A DNA stretch of 64,000 nt, taken from the IMG/VR virus record IMGVR_UViG_3300033273_000282, positions 124,001 through 188,000 of that record. One strand, given 5' to 3'. The first letter of the stretch is position 1, and each line of letters opens with the position of its first letter. The notes beneath the pieces are model-generated. The model saw nothing but the letters and a program-made list of their open reading frames with translations, was not told the DNA's origin and ran no database searches. This DNA is from a virus. Shown in pieces: positions 37,528 through 44,812 of the stretch. The position numbers and the translations under genes were made by a program.

Positions 37528-39085
37528 AAGTATTTGTATTATTGGCGGTGGCAGTTCAGGATGGATGACTGCTGCCGCTTTTGCTGTCCGTTTTCCAGAT
37601 TGGGATATCACTCTAGTTGAAAGTGAGTGGTCTAAGGCTATTGGTGTAGGCGAATCCACCCTAGGGCATTTTAATCGGTACCTGGATTGTTTGGGTATTG
37701 AGGATAAAGACTGGATGCCTGCGTGTAGCGCAACCTATAAAGTATCGATCCAGTTTACCAACTGGAAGAACGAAGGTGATGTCTTCCAATATCCTTTCGG
37801 GGACTTTGACTTTTCCCGTGGAGGATTCCTAGATTGGTATCATCTTCACAACTTCTTTCCAGAAAAGTTCCCTGATACATCGTTTGCTGAGTTCTACAAT
37901 CCGATCTCCTTCTTGGCTTCTGCCAATAAGATGTGTGATACGGATCAATATATTCCAAACTTTAGCAGACGCTGGAACGCCGCCTACCACTTTGACGCTG
38001 ACAAGTTCGGGCAGTGGTTGCGGGAGAACCTCTGTAAGGATGTAACCCATCACAGAGGTGACATCTGTGGAGCCGTACATAAACACACGGGTGATATTGC
38101 TTACCTGCTCGATGAAGAGGGGCACCAATATCATGCTGATTATTTTATCGACTGTACTGGATTTAAGTCAGCAATCCTAGAAGGATTCATGGGAGTTCCC
38201 TTTATCTCCTTTGAGAATGATCTCCCTAATGATTCGGCAGTAGCAGCACGTATCCCCTACACTAATCGTAGGGAACAGATGAGAAATACTACCGATGGGT
38301 ATGCTCTGGATAATGGCTGGGTGTGGACTATTCCCACTTGGGATCGCATTGGTACTGGTTATGTGTACTCATCTAAGTTCTGCTCACAGGAGCAGGCAGA
38401 GAAAGAGTTCCGTGAGCATGTTAAGTGGGACGGAGAAGTTAAGCACATTAAGTTCCGTCATGGTAAGCACAAGTATGGATGGTCTAAGAATGTCATTGGT
38501 ATTGGACTATCTTATGGTTTCCTAGAGCCACTAGAATCCACAGGTCTCTTTACTACACATGAAAATATCCTAAGACTGATTGACACCTTTGAAAGAAGGA
38601 ACGGCAAGATCACTCAACTGGATATTGACGGATTTAATCACGCTGTATCATACGAACTTGAAGCAATGAAAGAGTTTGTGTACATGCATTATTATCTGTC
38701 ACCTAGAGATGACACTCCTTACTGGAGGTATTACACTGAGCGCAGTCCACTGACATATGAGGAAATGTATGATAAAGTGGTAAGGTCACCTAGACTGTAC
38801 CAGGAGTTCATACATAACTTCAATATCGCTAATGCTCCCAAAGACCTTGGAGGATTGGTCTATATCGCTGCTGGTCTTGGATACCATCCATTGACTATGA
38901 CGGATAGTCTTCATACGAGAAATCGTAAAGAGTATCCTCAAGAGGAAATGGAAACCACTGTTACACAGTTTGAGAAATATAAGACCAGTCTAGAAAGGCA
39001 CGTTGCTAAACTCCCAAGTCACTATGATTACCTTGTTGAAAACATTTATGGGGTTGATAAAGAAACCCAAAAAACCTCGTGCTAG
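37520..39085 (+). CDS. Flavin-dependent tryptophan-halogenase-like enzyme 2
   Basis: A 521-residue paralogue of the preceding enzyme, clearly diverged from it. The FAD motif is GGGSSGW at 9-15. The predicted catalytic Lys74 lies in ATYK, with IDCTGFKS at 210-217, the WVWTIP motif at 267-272 (closer to the canonical form than the first copy) and EPLESTG with Glu339. All expected catalytic residues are present, so both copies look active. The two differ in the substrate-facing segment between about residues 90 and 160, which suggests different substrates or positions. It overlaps halogenase 1 by eight bases and the next gene by 38. Confidence 0.9.
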   Translation: MAKSICIIGGGSSGWMTAAAFAVRFPDWDITLVESEWSKAIGVGESTLGHFNRYLDCLGIEDKDWMPACSATYKVSIQFTNWKNEGDVFQYPFGDFDFSRGGFLDWYHLHNFFPEKFPDTSFAEFYNPISFLASANKMCDTDQYIPNFSRRWNAAYHFDADKFGQWLRENLCKDVTHHRGDICGAVHKHTGDIAYLLDEEGHQYHADYFIDCTGFKSAILEGFMGVPFISFENDLPNDSAVAARIPYTNRREQMRNTTDGYALDNGWVWTIPTWDRIGTGYVYSSKFCSQEQAEKEFREHVKWDGEVKHIKFRHGKHKYGWSKNVIGIGLSYGFLEPLESTGLFTTHENILRLIDTFERRNGKITQLDIDGFNHAVSYELEAMKEFVYMHYYLSPRDDTPYWRYYTERSPLTYEEMYDKVVRSPRLYQEFIHNFNIANAPKDLGGLVYIAAGLGYHPLTMTDSLHTRNRKEYPQEEMETTVTQFEKYKTSLERHVAKLPSHYDYLVENIYGVDKETQKTSC

Positions 39086-39854
39086 ATTCTTTAGCCTGAT
39101 TCCTGGGGCGCATACTTTGTACCCTGTGGTTCGATCTGAAGAACTCGATCGGGATTGGATTAAGCAAGAGAAAGAAGACTATAGGGAACGGCAAACTAAG
39201 TGCCCTATGGCTAATATCATAAACGCGATTCCTTTTAACCAACCCCATAGTATTGGTAAGTGTCCAGCGATTAACTCTGTGATGCGAACTGGGTATGTTG
39301 TTCGTGCTCCAGCTGACTTTAAGGTCCATACTAATGGAGATGGACATACCATCCTCTTTACCACAACTGCTTTCAGTCCTCCTGGATCTGACTATGTGGT
39401 CCTTCACGATAGTGATACGGCTAAGTGGTTGATGGATTCAACTAAGGATAATGTTATCGATCAGGTTATCAAAGTCAATACGTGTTGGAGAGTACAAGCA
39501 GATGATGATATTGTGTTCCTCCAGACTAAGGTTCCTTTTGTAAATGAATCTCGTTTCAGCGCTATTACTGGTATCCTTGATCCACGATCGGCTTATGAAA
39601 TCAATGTTCAACTCTGGTGGCATGTGAAGGAAGGGGATGAAACTATCAAAGCAGGAACTCCCCTAGCATGTTATGTCCCTATCTCTCGCAAGCTTCTAGA
39701 AGATCTGAATGTGGATATCGACATAGCCACTCCAGAAGATTATGTTCTAGAGAACGAGTTTCAATATACAGCCTATAATGAATTTCCTGACACGGTGAAT
39801 GTTACCAGGCGTCAGTTAAAAACAAACAAGATCCTTCGCAAGTATTGGAAATGA
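39048..39854 (+). CDS. DUF6065-like protein
   Basis: About 268 residues from the ATG at 39048; a TTG at 39003 and an ATG at 39024 are alternative starts, and no good ribosome site decides. Features include RARFFSLIPGAH near the start, KCP-x-I-x-S-x-MRTGY-x-V-x-APADF in the middle, then VNTCWRVQA, FLQTKVPFVNESRFSAITGI and GTPLACYVPISRK. This order (a CP motif, a GY and PAD strand, a W strand, a GTP-L-x-x-x-x-P strand) resembles the DUF6065 family, whose function is unknown. The call is from pattern memory only. It overlaps halogenase 2 by 38 bases, which places it firmly in the enzyme operon. Confidence 0.65.
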   Translation: MGLIKKPKKPRARFFSLIPGAHTLYPVVRSEELDRDWIKQEKEDYRERQTKCPMANIINAIPFNQPHSIGKCPAINSVMRTGYVVRAPADFKVHTNGDGHTILFTTTAFSPPGSDYVVLHDSDTAKWLMDSTKDNVIDQVIKVNTCWRVQADDDIVFLQTKVPFVNESRFSAITGILDPRSAYEINVQLWWHVKEGDETIKAGTPLACYVPISRKLLEDLNVDIDIATPEDYVLENEFQYTAYNEFPDTVNVTRRQLKTNKILRKYWK

Positions 39855-40231
39855 ACATCCCCACATTTAATACACCTGAACACCAAGAAGAGTTTGAACT
39901 CGTCTTTGCTGAAAAAGCAGTAGAGTATGTCAAACTCATGAATGTTGTGAGAGAACTGATGTATGGTACTGGTAATGGTAACTATGCTAATCTCCCTGGA
40001 TCATGCCTAGAAATAGTCAATGACATCACACGTTCTCTACTCTATGATTGTGAAACTCAATTCAAAGAGTATCACCCAGAGTATAAGACTGATGAAGATG
40101 AGATCTTCATTCCACGTAAGTCATTCAAAGAAAATGTAACTGAAGCACTGCTAGAAGCAAACCAGAAGTTCTGGAATAGTGGTGATGAACCTACCGAACT
40201 ACAGTGCGTTGATCATCTTACTGACGAGTAA
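39851..40231 (+). CDS. Small helical protein of unknown function
   Basis: A 126-residue protein starting at the ATG of an ATGA overlap with the previous stop. It is mostly helical and acidic (TPEHQEEFELVFAEKAVEYV, then CLEIVNDITRSLLYDCETQF). It was not recognised. The next oxygenase starts inside its stop codon (TAATG). The tight coupling suggests a partner or substrate-presenting protein for the enzymes, without direct support. Confidence 0.65.
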   Translation: MNIPTFNTPEHQEEFELVFAEKAVEYVKLMNVVRELMYGTGNGNYANLPGSCLEIVNDITRSLLYDCETQFKEYHPEYKTDEDEIFIPRKSFKENVTEALLEANQKFWNSGDEPTELQCVDHLTDE

Positions 40232-40836
40232 TGACTATCCATCCTTTGTTCTCGGTTCCAGTATTCAAGGGGCATCTTTGCCCCACCGAATATCAAGAAG
40301 CCGAGTTTGATGATATCCTCAACAGGATGTTTTTGGATTGTAAGTTGGGTGACTTTACTGGGGAGACTGGGTTGTCTACCGCACCCAACGGTATGAACCT
40401 TCATAAGATCTCAGAGTTGAAATGGTTCTGGGAGAGAATTGATTATGCTGTGCGAGACTACTGGGTAAACATCCTTGGATATAGGAGGATGTCTTACGTT
40501 GAGTGTCAGCACTCTTGGGCAAACAAACACTTTTCTAATGACAGCACCGCAGAGCACAGTCATAGAGATGGTTGGAATGGTAGATGTCAGGTCTCTGGCG
40601 TATACTACTTTAAGAAGCCAAAAGGATCTTCTAACATCCACTTCTGTAATCCAAACGATTATATTTTAAGGATGACTCCATACGAGCACATGACAGGCAT
40701 AGATACTATATCTACTGAAGTGACAGCAGAGCAGTACGATTTTATTCTCTTCCCCTCCTGGGTTAGACATAGAGTCCCACCAAGCAATGCTTCTCAGAGG
40801 ATCGCTATATCATTTAATTACCTTGGTTATGATTGA
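40231..40836 (+). CDS. 2OG-Fe(II) oxygenase-like protein 1 (PF13759-like)
   Basis: A 201-residue protein of the putative 2-oxoglutarate/Fe(II) oxygenase group typical of cyanophages. The double-stranded beta-helix core shows H109-S-H111-R-D113 (an H-x-D iron motif), VSGVYYFKKP, then FILFPSWVRHRVPPS with the distal His180 and R190 for the 2OG carboxylate before IAISFNYLG. The N-terminus (IHPLFSVPVFKG) matches the family start. Such enzymes hydroxylate proteins or small molecules; the substrate cannot be read here. It overlaps the neighbour genes by one and eight bases. Confidence 0.85.
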   Translation: MTIHPLFSVPVFKGHLCPTEYQEAEFDDILNRMFLDCKLGDFTGETGLSTAPNGMNLHKISELKWFWERIDYAVRDYWVNILGYRRMSYVECQHSWANKHFSNDSTAEHSHRDGWNGRCQVSGVYYFKKPKGSSNIHFCNPNDYILRMTPYEHMTGIDTISTEVTAEQYDFILFPSWVRHRVPPSNASQRIAISFNYLGYD

Positions 40837-41611
40837 AGACTTTAAGATTCTTCCAGTCCCTAAACACTTAGCACTCTTTGTCAAGCCATTTGATGAGTGG
40901 AACTGGACTTATCACGGGTACTACTGGCGTATCCGTGATATGTTCTATGAACTAGATAAGTTTATTGAAGTCCTTAAGTGCTATCCCATTGAGGATATGA
41001 ACAATGCTGATAGTGCGGACGATCCGAACCCTTTCGCGCAAACGTCGATACCTTATTGGATATTTGCCCCCATAGCGGAGCAGATCAGAAACTTCATCAT
41101 TGTCAATCACTTCAAGCAAGAAGTATCTTTCTCGCTACACGATGAGCGTCTCTCTGAGTGGGGTAACGTATACTCTAAGAAACACTCTAGACCTGTTGGG
41201 TGTTGGCAAATGCCCCATCGAGATTTTGGTACCGATGAAGGATTCATTGGCAACCTCTGGCTTTCTCACCACGAACCAAATGAAACAGGAACCGCGTTCT
41301 TTGACTATAAAGGAACGATTGATGAGGGACGGTACGATTTCCAAATCGATCCAAATCACCACAGGTATAAAGAGTGGCATAATTGGCACGGAAGCGGAGC
41401 CGATCACGACGACCGATGGATCAACTTCGACTCAAATAAGCAACGGCATTGGGGTTTCATTAAGAGAGGTTTCGCAGCAGCTGAATATGGAACTATGACA
41501 CTTTACGATGCGAACGCTATCCACTCACCGTACATCCCTGATAGTGTAGAATGGCGTTGGAGCCATTGCTTCGGATTCAAGTATACTCCTTTACGAAATG
41601 TTCTTAGATGA
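40829..41611 (+). CDS. 2OG-Fe(II) oxygenase-like protein 2
   Basis: A 260-residue protein; the ATG at 40829 overlaps the previous gene by eight bases. The likely iron triad is H130-R-D132 in QMPHRDFG and H232 in NAIHSPYIP, followed by R243 in SVEWRWSHCFGF. The beta-strand spacing (GFIGNLWLSHH, TGTAFFDYKG, YGTMTLYDANAIH) fits the 2OG-dioxygenase jelly roll, but the N-terminal 100 residues are unlike those of its neighbours. An unusual His/Trp/Asp-rich insertion (HNWHGSGADHDDRW) sits between the motifs. The family assignment is from the motif and is less secure than for oxygenase 1. Confidence 0.7.
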   Translation: MIEDFKILPVPKHLALFVKPFDEWNWTYHGYYWRIRDMFYELDKFIEVLKCYPIEDMNNADSADDPNPFAQTSIPYWIFAPIAEQIRNFIIVNHFKQEVSFSLHDERLSEWGNVYSKKHSRPVGCWQMPHRDFGTDEGFIGNLWLSHHEPNETGTAFFDYKGTIDEGRYDFQIDPNHHRYKEWHNWHGSGADHDDRWINFDSNKQRHWGFIKRGFAAAEYGTMTLYDANAIHSPYIPDSVEWRWSHCFGFKYTPLRNVLR

Positions 41612-42161
41612 AATCTTCCCTACCCCAATATGGGGAGCGGATCTCAATCTTGATGTGGATAGCATCATGTATTGGGCATACCGCCAGAAAGAAGAAGATG
41701 AAGGTAGGATCATATCTAATGTTGGTGGGTGGCAATCAAATGATTACAGAAATTTTTCTGGAACTCCACTCCTCCCCCTGACGGAGGCAATTTCTAAGCT
41801 TGCTATTCAAGCCAGCGAAGACCTGGGTATACCAGAACCTGCTGATGCTATTGTTAACTTGTGGGTTAACATCAATCCTAGACTTTCATATAATCAAGTT
41901 CATGTACACCCTGAGTGTAAACTGTCTGGTGTCTTCTATGTGAAAGCAGAGAAGGATTGTGGTAATCTTTGTTTTACTAGAGGATCTAATGACTTTGCTC
42001 TAGGAACGGTTGCTCCGAATCAAACTAGATATAGTAGTGCTGAATATGAGTACACGCCTAAACCAAATCGCTTGATTATTTTCCCAGCGTGGGTGATGCA
42101 TCATGTGAAAGCTAATCTATCCTATTCTGATAGGATATCTTTGTCATTTAATTTACGATGA
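41598..42161 (+). CDS. 2OG-Fe(II) oxygenase-like protein 3 (PF13759-like)
   Basis: A 187-residue protein of the same group as oxygenase 1. It has EIFPTPIWGADL at the start, LWVNINPRLSYNQVHVHPE with H102, H104 and E106, CKLSGVFYVKAE, then RLIIFPAWVMHHV with the distal His and R179 before ISLSFNL. The acidic ligand is Glu rather than Asp, which is known in this group. The resemblance to oxygenase 1 is partial, so the two are diverged paralogues and not a recent duplicate. It overlaps the previous gene by 14 bases and the next by 4. Confidence 0.85.
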   Translation: MFLDEIFPTPIWGADLNLDVDSIMYWAYRQKEEDEGRIISNVGGWQSNDYRNFSGTPLLPLTEAISKLAIQASEDLGIPEPADAIVNLWVNINPRLSYNQVHVHPECKLSGVFYVKAEKDCGNLCFTRGSNDFALGTVAPNQTRYSSAEYEYTPKPNRLIIFPAWVMHHVKANLSYSDRISLSFNLR

Positions 42162-42772
42162 AAGAGTTTAAGAATTTTCTACCAGTATCTCAAGCACTTG
42201 AGATTCATGACATCCTTACTTCTAGTATCTTCCCATGGTACTGGCTTGATGATGTAACTGTTTCTCCTGAGGAGAGAGATGAGGTTCCAGCATATTACAG
42301 GTCTCAACCTGGAATGCATCATACTCCTTTTGTTGATGGTCGCGCTAGTGAGTGGTACGATAAGTTTAGTTTCATCTATCACTACATTCTGGATGCGATG
42401 GAACTGGATTATAAGGAATGGCAACTGGCTCGGATTCGATGTGGATTAAACTTCCCCACCTTTAGGGATGAGCACATGCTCCACAACCAGCCACACATTG
42501 ATTACCCAGAGACTCAAGTGGGGGATCACTTCACCTGTCTGTATTATGTGAATGATTCGGACGGTCCTACAGTTGTGTTCAACGAAACCGAAGAGTCTGA
42601 TAAGTACACAATTAAGTATCAGTGTCATCCAGAAAAGAATAAACTCTTTGTCTTTAATGGTAAGCACTATCACGCATCCTCATGTCCCAAGCATCATGAT
42701 GCTAGAATGGCATTGACAATTAACCTTTGTAGCAGAACTCGAAATGTGGAACAGTTTCTTCGCGGCGTCTAA
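42158..42772 (+). CDS. 2OG-Fe(II) oxygenase-like protein 4
   Basis: A 204-residue protein starting at an ATGA overlap. The motifs are QPHIDYPE (H113, D115), HFTCLYYVNDSDGPTVVFNE (the jelly-roll strands), then FVFNGKHYHASSCP with His172 and R183 before MALTINLCS. This is the prolyl-hydroxylase-like order H-x-D ... H ... R. It is closer to the P4H-type group than oxygenases 1 and 3 are. The substrate is unknown. Confidence 0.8.
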   Translation: MKEFKNFLPVSQALEIHDILTSSIFPWYWLDDVTVSPEERDEVPAYYRSQPGMHHTPFVDGRASEWYDKFSFIYHYILDAMELDYKEWQLARIRCGLNFPTFRDEHMLHNQPHIDYPETQVGDHFTCLYYVNDSDGPTVVFNETEESDKYTIKYQCHPEKNKLFVFNGKHYHASSCPKHHDARMALTINLCSRTRNVEQFLRGV

Positions 42773-43427
42773 TTTATTAGGCAAAGATCAAGCGGCTTAC
42801 GTTCCAGATTTTCTCAAGTCTCCTGAGAAGTATTGTTCTTGGGAGACTGTAGAGGATGCCTTACATAGATCCGATATGTATTGGGAACTCATCAATCCCA
42901 ATGGGGGCAAAGATGATGTCGGTGAGTATAAACCAGCATGGGCTAGAACACCAGACCAAGACAAAAGGCACATTCATGATCACATCATGAGTGGTAAAAG
43001 TTTTGTTATCTTGTCTTATAGTAGAGCGAACGCTAGAGTTAGATCTCTATGTGCTGAGATAGAAAGGCACTTCAATGTGAATACTGACATCCATGTATAT
43101 GGAGCGAGAGATTCTGCTAATTCTTTCAAGTGTCATTATGATCACTTTGCCAATTTCATCATCCAATGCGAGGGTGAAACTGATTGGGTAGTCTATAAGA
43201 ACAGGGCTACCTCTCTATGGGAAGCAAAGAATGATAAACCTGTAGATGAATCAAATTATGAAGTTGACTGGAAGGGGGTTCTCAAACCTGGAGATATGCT
43301 GTATATTCCAGATAGGGCGTGGCATAAAGCCACACCAACTTCCAGAAGACTGTCAATGAGCATCCCATGTATGCCCACTGTGATACCCTCTAATTTCTAT
43401 GACCGAACTCATTATAAAATCACATAG
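42744..43427 (+). CDS. JmjC/Cupin_4-like oxygenase 5
   Basis: A 227-residue protein. The central SFKCHYDHFANFIIQCEG (H131, D133), then TDWVVYKN and GDMLYIPDRAWHKATP with His194 followed by RRLSMSIP, is the cupin-4/JmjC arrangement. It is seen in ribosomal-protein hydroxylases and related peptide hydroxylases. This subfamily largely acts on protein side chains, which favours a protein substrate for the cassette. It overlaps the previous gene by 29 bases and the next by 29. Confidence 0.75.
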   Translation: MWNSFFAASNLLGKDQAAYVPDFLKSPEKYCSWETVEDALHRSDMYWELINPNGGKDDVGEYKPAWARTPDQDKRHIHDHIMSGKSFVILSYSRANARVRSLCAEIERHFNVNTDIHVYGARDSANSFKCHYDHFANFIIQCEGETDWVVYKNRATSLWEAKNDKPVDESNYEVDWKGVLKPGDMLYIPDRAWHKATPTSRRLSMSIPCMPTVIPSNFYDRTHYKIT

Positions 43428-44031
43428 AAAACCATTTGTCAAACTGGTTAGGCAAATGGTATCTCCTAATGTTATTGATCTTCTTGCTACCGAGTTTAGG
43501 CTTATGCGAGATGCTCTAAAAGCAATGGGAAACAATGAGGGTTACAATGACCCTACTGTCCCAAACACATTTTCTTGGTACTCTCCCCTTTGTTTCGAGT
43601 CTCTAAGTTTGGTTCTCCAACCAAAAGTCGAGAGGATCTTAGAAGAGAAATTGTATCCGACCTATTCTTATGGTCGCATATATACTGAAGGTAGCGAGCT
43701 TGTTCGGCACGTTGACCGAAGAAGTTCTGAAGTAGCAGTAAACGTCAACATCGCAAGGGATGAGGAGCACCTATCGTTCCTCTACTTTGAATGGGAAGGC
43801 AATCTAAGAAAGGTTGACCTTGAGCCAGGAGATGTGGTAATATATTCAGGATCACTCATTCCCCACTGGCGTGAGAAGTATACTGGTCGAGAGCAAATGA
43901 ATGCTTTCATGCAGTATGTCTTTGCTAATGGTCACTACAGTGATCTAAAGTATGATACCCGTCCCTATCTTGCTACTCCATATGAGCTGACAGAAGGACA
44001 CATTAAAGATGAAGTGAAAAACTATGTCTGA
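43399..44031 (+). CDS. 2OG-Fe(II) oxygenase-like protein 6
   Basis: A 210-residue protein. It shows LYPTYSYGRIYTEGSELVRH followed by V and D106 (the H104-x-D106 motif), then VAVNVNI, LSFLYFEWEG, and LEPGDVVIYSGSLIPHW with His156, followed by R158/R164 and MQYVFANG. The layout is the standard 2OG-Fe(II) jelly roll of the P4H type. The N-terminal helix (KLVRQMVSPNVIDLLATEF) is typical of such domains. It overlaps the JmjC-like gene by 29 bases and the next by 8. Confidence 0.8.
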   Translation: MTELIIKSHRKPFVKLVRQMVSPNVIDLLATEFRLMRDALKAMGNNEGYNDPTVPNTFSWYSPLCFESLSLVLQPKVERILEEKLYPTYSYGRIYTEGSELVRHVDRRSSEVAVNVNIARDEEHLSFLYFEWEGNLRKVDLEPGDVVIYSGSLIPHWREKYTGREQMNAFMQYVFANGHYSDLKYDTRPYLATPYELTEGHIKDEVKNYV

Positions 44032-44293
44032 AGAAACAACAACCGAAGGTCTCTTGGATTTTACGGAGGTGTGGGATGACTTTGTTGAGCAGCTTCTCGC
44101 TTGCCGTAAAGAGGTTAAAGAGCGTGAAGATGAACTCGAAAAAAATTCTGCTCTTCTAACTCGTGTAGACCTCAGCGAACTCAATGAAGTTCGTAACAAG
44201 TGCCTTAAGCTTGAAGGTGCTTGTGAAGCCCTTGACCTTGTACGCACCAGAGTTATGGGTGAAGAATCCAAAATCCAAAGGAGTGAAGCATGA
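44024..44293 (+). CDS. Small coiled-coil protein of the enzyme operon (first)
   Basis: An 89-residue acidic helical protein (EQLLACRKEVKEREDELEKN, then NKCLKLEGACEALDLVRTRV). It is predicted to be a coiled coil and has no recognised family. It overlaps oxygenase 6 by eight bases and its own small partner by four (ATGA), so the two products are probably made in step and may form a complex. Confidence 0.65.
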   Translation: MSEETTTEGLLDFTEVWDDFVEQLLACRKEVKEREDELEKNSALLTRVDLSELNEVRNKCLKLEGACEALDLVRTRVMGEESKIQRSEA

Positions 44294-44493
44294 CTATTGA
44301 AGAAATGATTAAAGATTTTGAAGAGCAGCGCGGTAAAATCCGTGGTGAAATCTCTGAGATCGAAGACGCACTGAAAGCCAGACAAGAACAACTCTTGCGT
44401 CTTGGTGGCGCAATCGAAGGTCTCCGTCTGGCTGAAAAGAATCTAGACGCCGCACCCGTTGCTACGGGTAACGTAGAGGTTGCCGCTGACTAA
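44290..44493 (+). CDS. Small coiled-coil protein of the enzyme operon (second)
   Basis: A 67-residue protein with a continuous heptad-like stretch (EEMIKDFEEQRGKIRGEISE, then LKARQEQLLRLGGAIEGLRL) and an Ala/Val-rich tail. It is related in style to the preceding protein (both end in a GA-x-E-x-L-x-L-x-x helix), which suggests duplication. It is the last gene of the operon; its stop overlaps the stop of the minus-strand gene. Confidence 0.65.
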   Translation: MTIEEMIKDFEEQRGKIRGEISEIEDALKARQEQLLRLGGAIEGLRLAEKNLDAAPVATGNVEVAAD

Positions 44494-44765
44494 AGCAGTG
44501 CCTTGCTGCTGAGCATATCATGCTTCTCATCGAATTCAAATCTTTGAGGAGCATGAGTCCTATCACCAGCAACGATTAGGTAATATCTTTTACCGTAAAT
44601 ATTTTTGGTAATACCGATGGATCTGATTTCTCTTCCATCATATTTACCACCAACTTCGTAGGGGACAGTCTCTGGAGTACCGTCAAACTGTGGTTTGATA
44701 CGGGACCAAAGATGTTCCCTTTCTCTGTATTCGCCAGTAATTGGCTTTCTATCTCTTAACGACAT
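44490..44765 (-). CDS. Minus-strand small protein of unknown function
   Basis: This 91-residue protein is the only convincing minus-strand gene in the window. The start at 44765 gives MSLRDRKPITGEYREREHLW; a longer frame to 44819 would run through the late promoter and is unlikely. The product is charged, with a beta strand NIYGKRYYLIVAGDR near the end. It fills the 319-base interval with no plus-strand gene. It converges on the enzyme operon and diverges from the protease gene, with a TTTATA stretch complementary to the late promoter upstream. It may be expressed outside the late programme. No family was recognised. Confidence 0.6.
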   Translation of the reverse strand: MSLRDRKPITGEYREREHLWSRIKPQFDGTPETVPYEVGGKYDGREIRSIGITKNIYGKRYYLIVAGDRTHAPQRFEFDEKHDMLSSKALL

Positions 44766-44770
44766 TAGGG

Positions 44771-44778
44771 TATAAATA
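44771..44778 (+). promoter_or_regulatory. T4-type late promoter TATAAATA
   Basis: TATAAATA lies 42 bases before the protease ATG, in the 47-base divergent gap next to the minus-strand gene. Confidence 0.7.
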
Positions 44779-44812
44779 CAAAAGAGGATAACACTGACCT
44801 GGACAGGCGTAC

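Noticed and set aside
39003-39047. Upstream TTG start for the DUF6065-like gene
   Set aside because: It would overlap the halogenase by 83 bases and add residues that do not look like the family start; no ribosome site supports it. The ATG at 39048 was preferred, with low certainty.
44494-44510. Short inverted repeat (AGCAG ... CTGCT) after the enzyme operon as a terminator
   Set aside because: The stem is only five base pairs and no T-run follows, and it lies within the end of the minus-strand gene.
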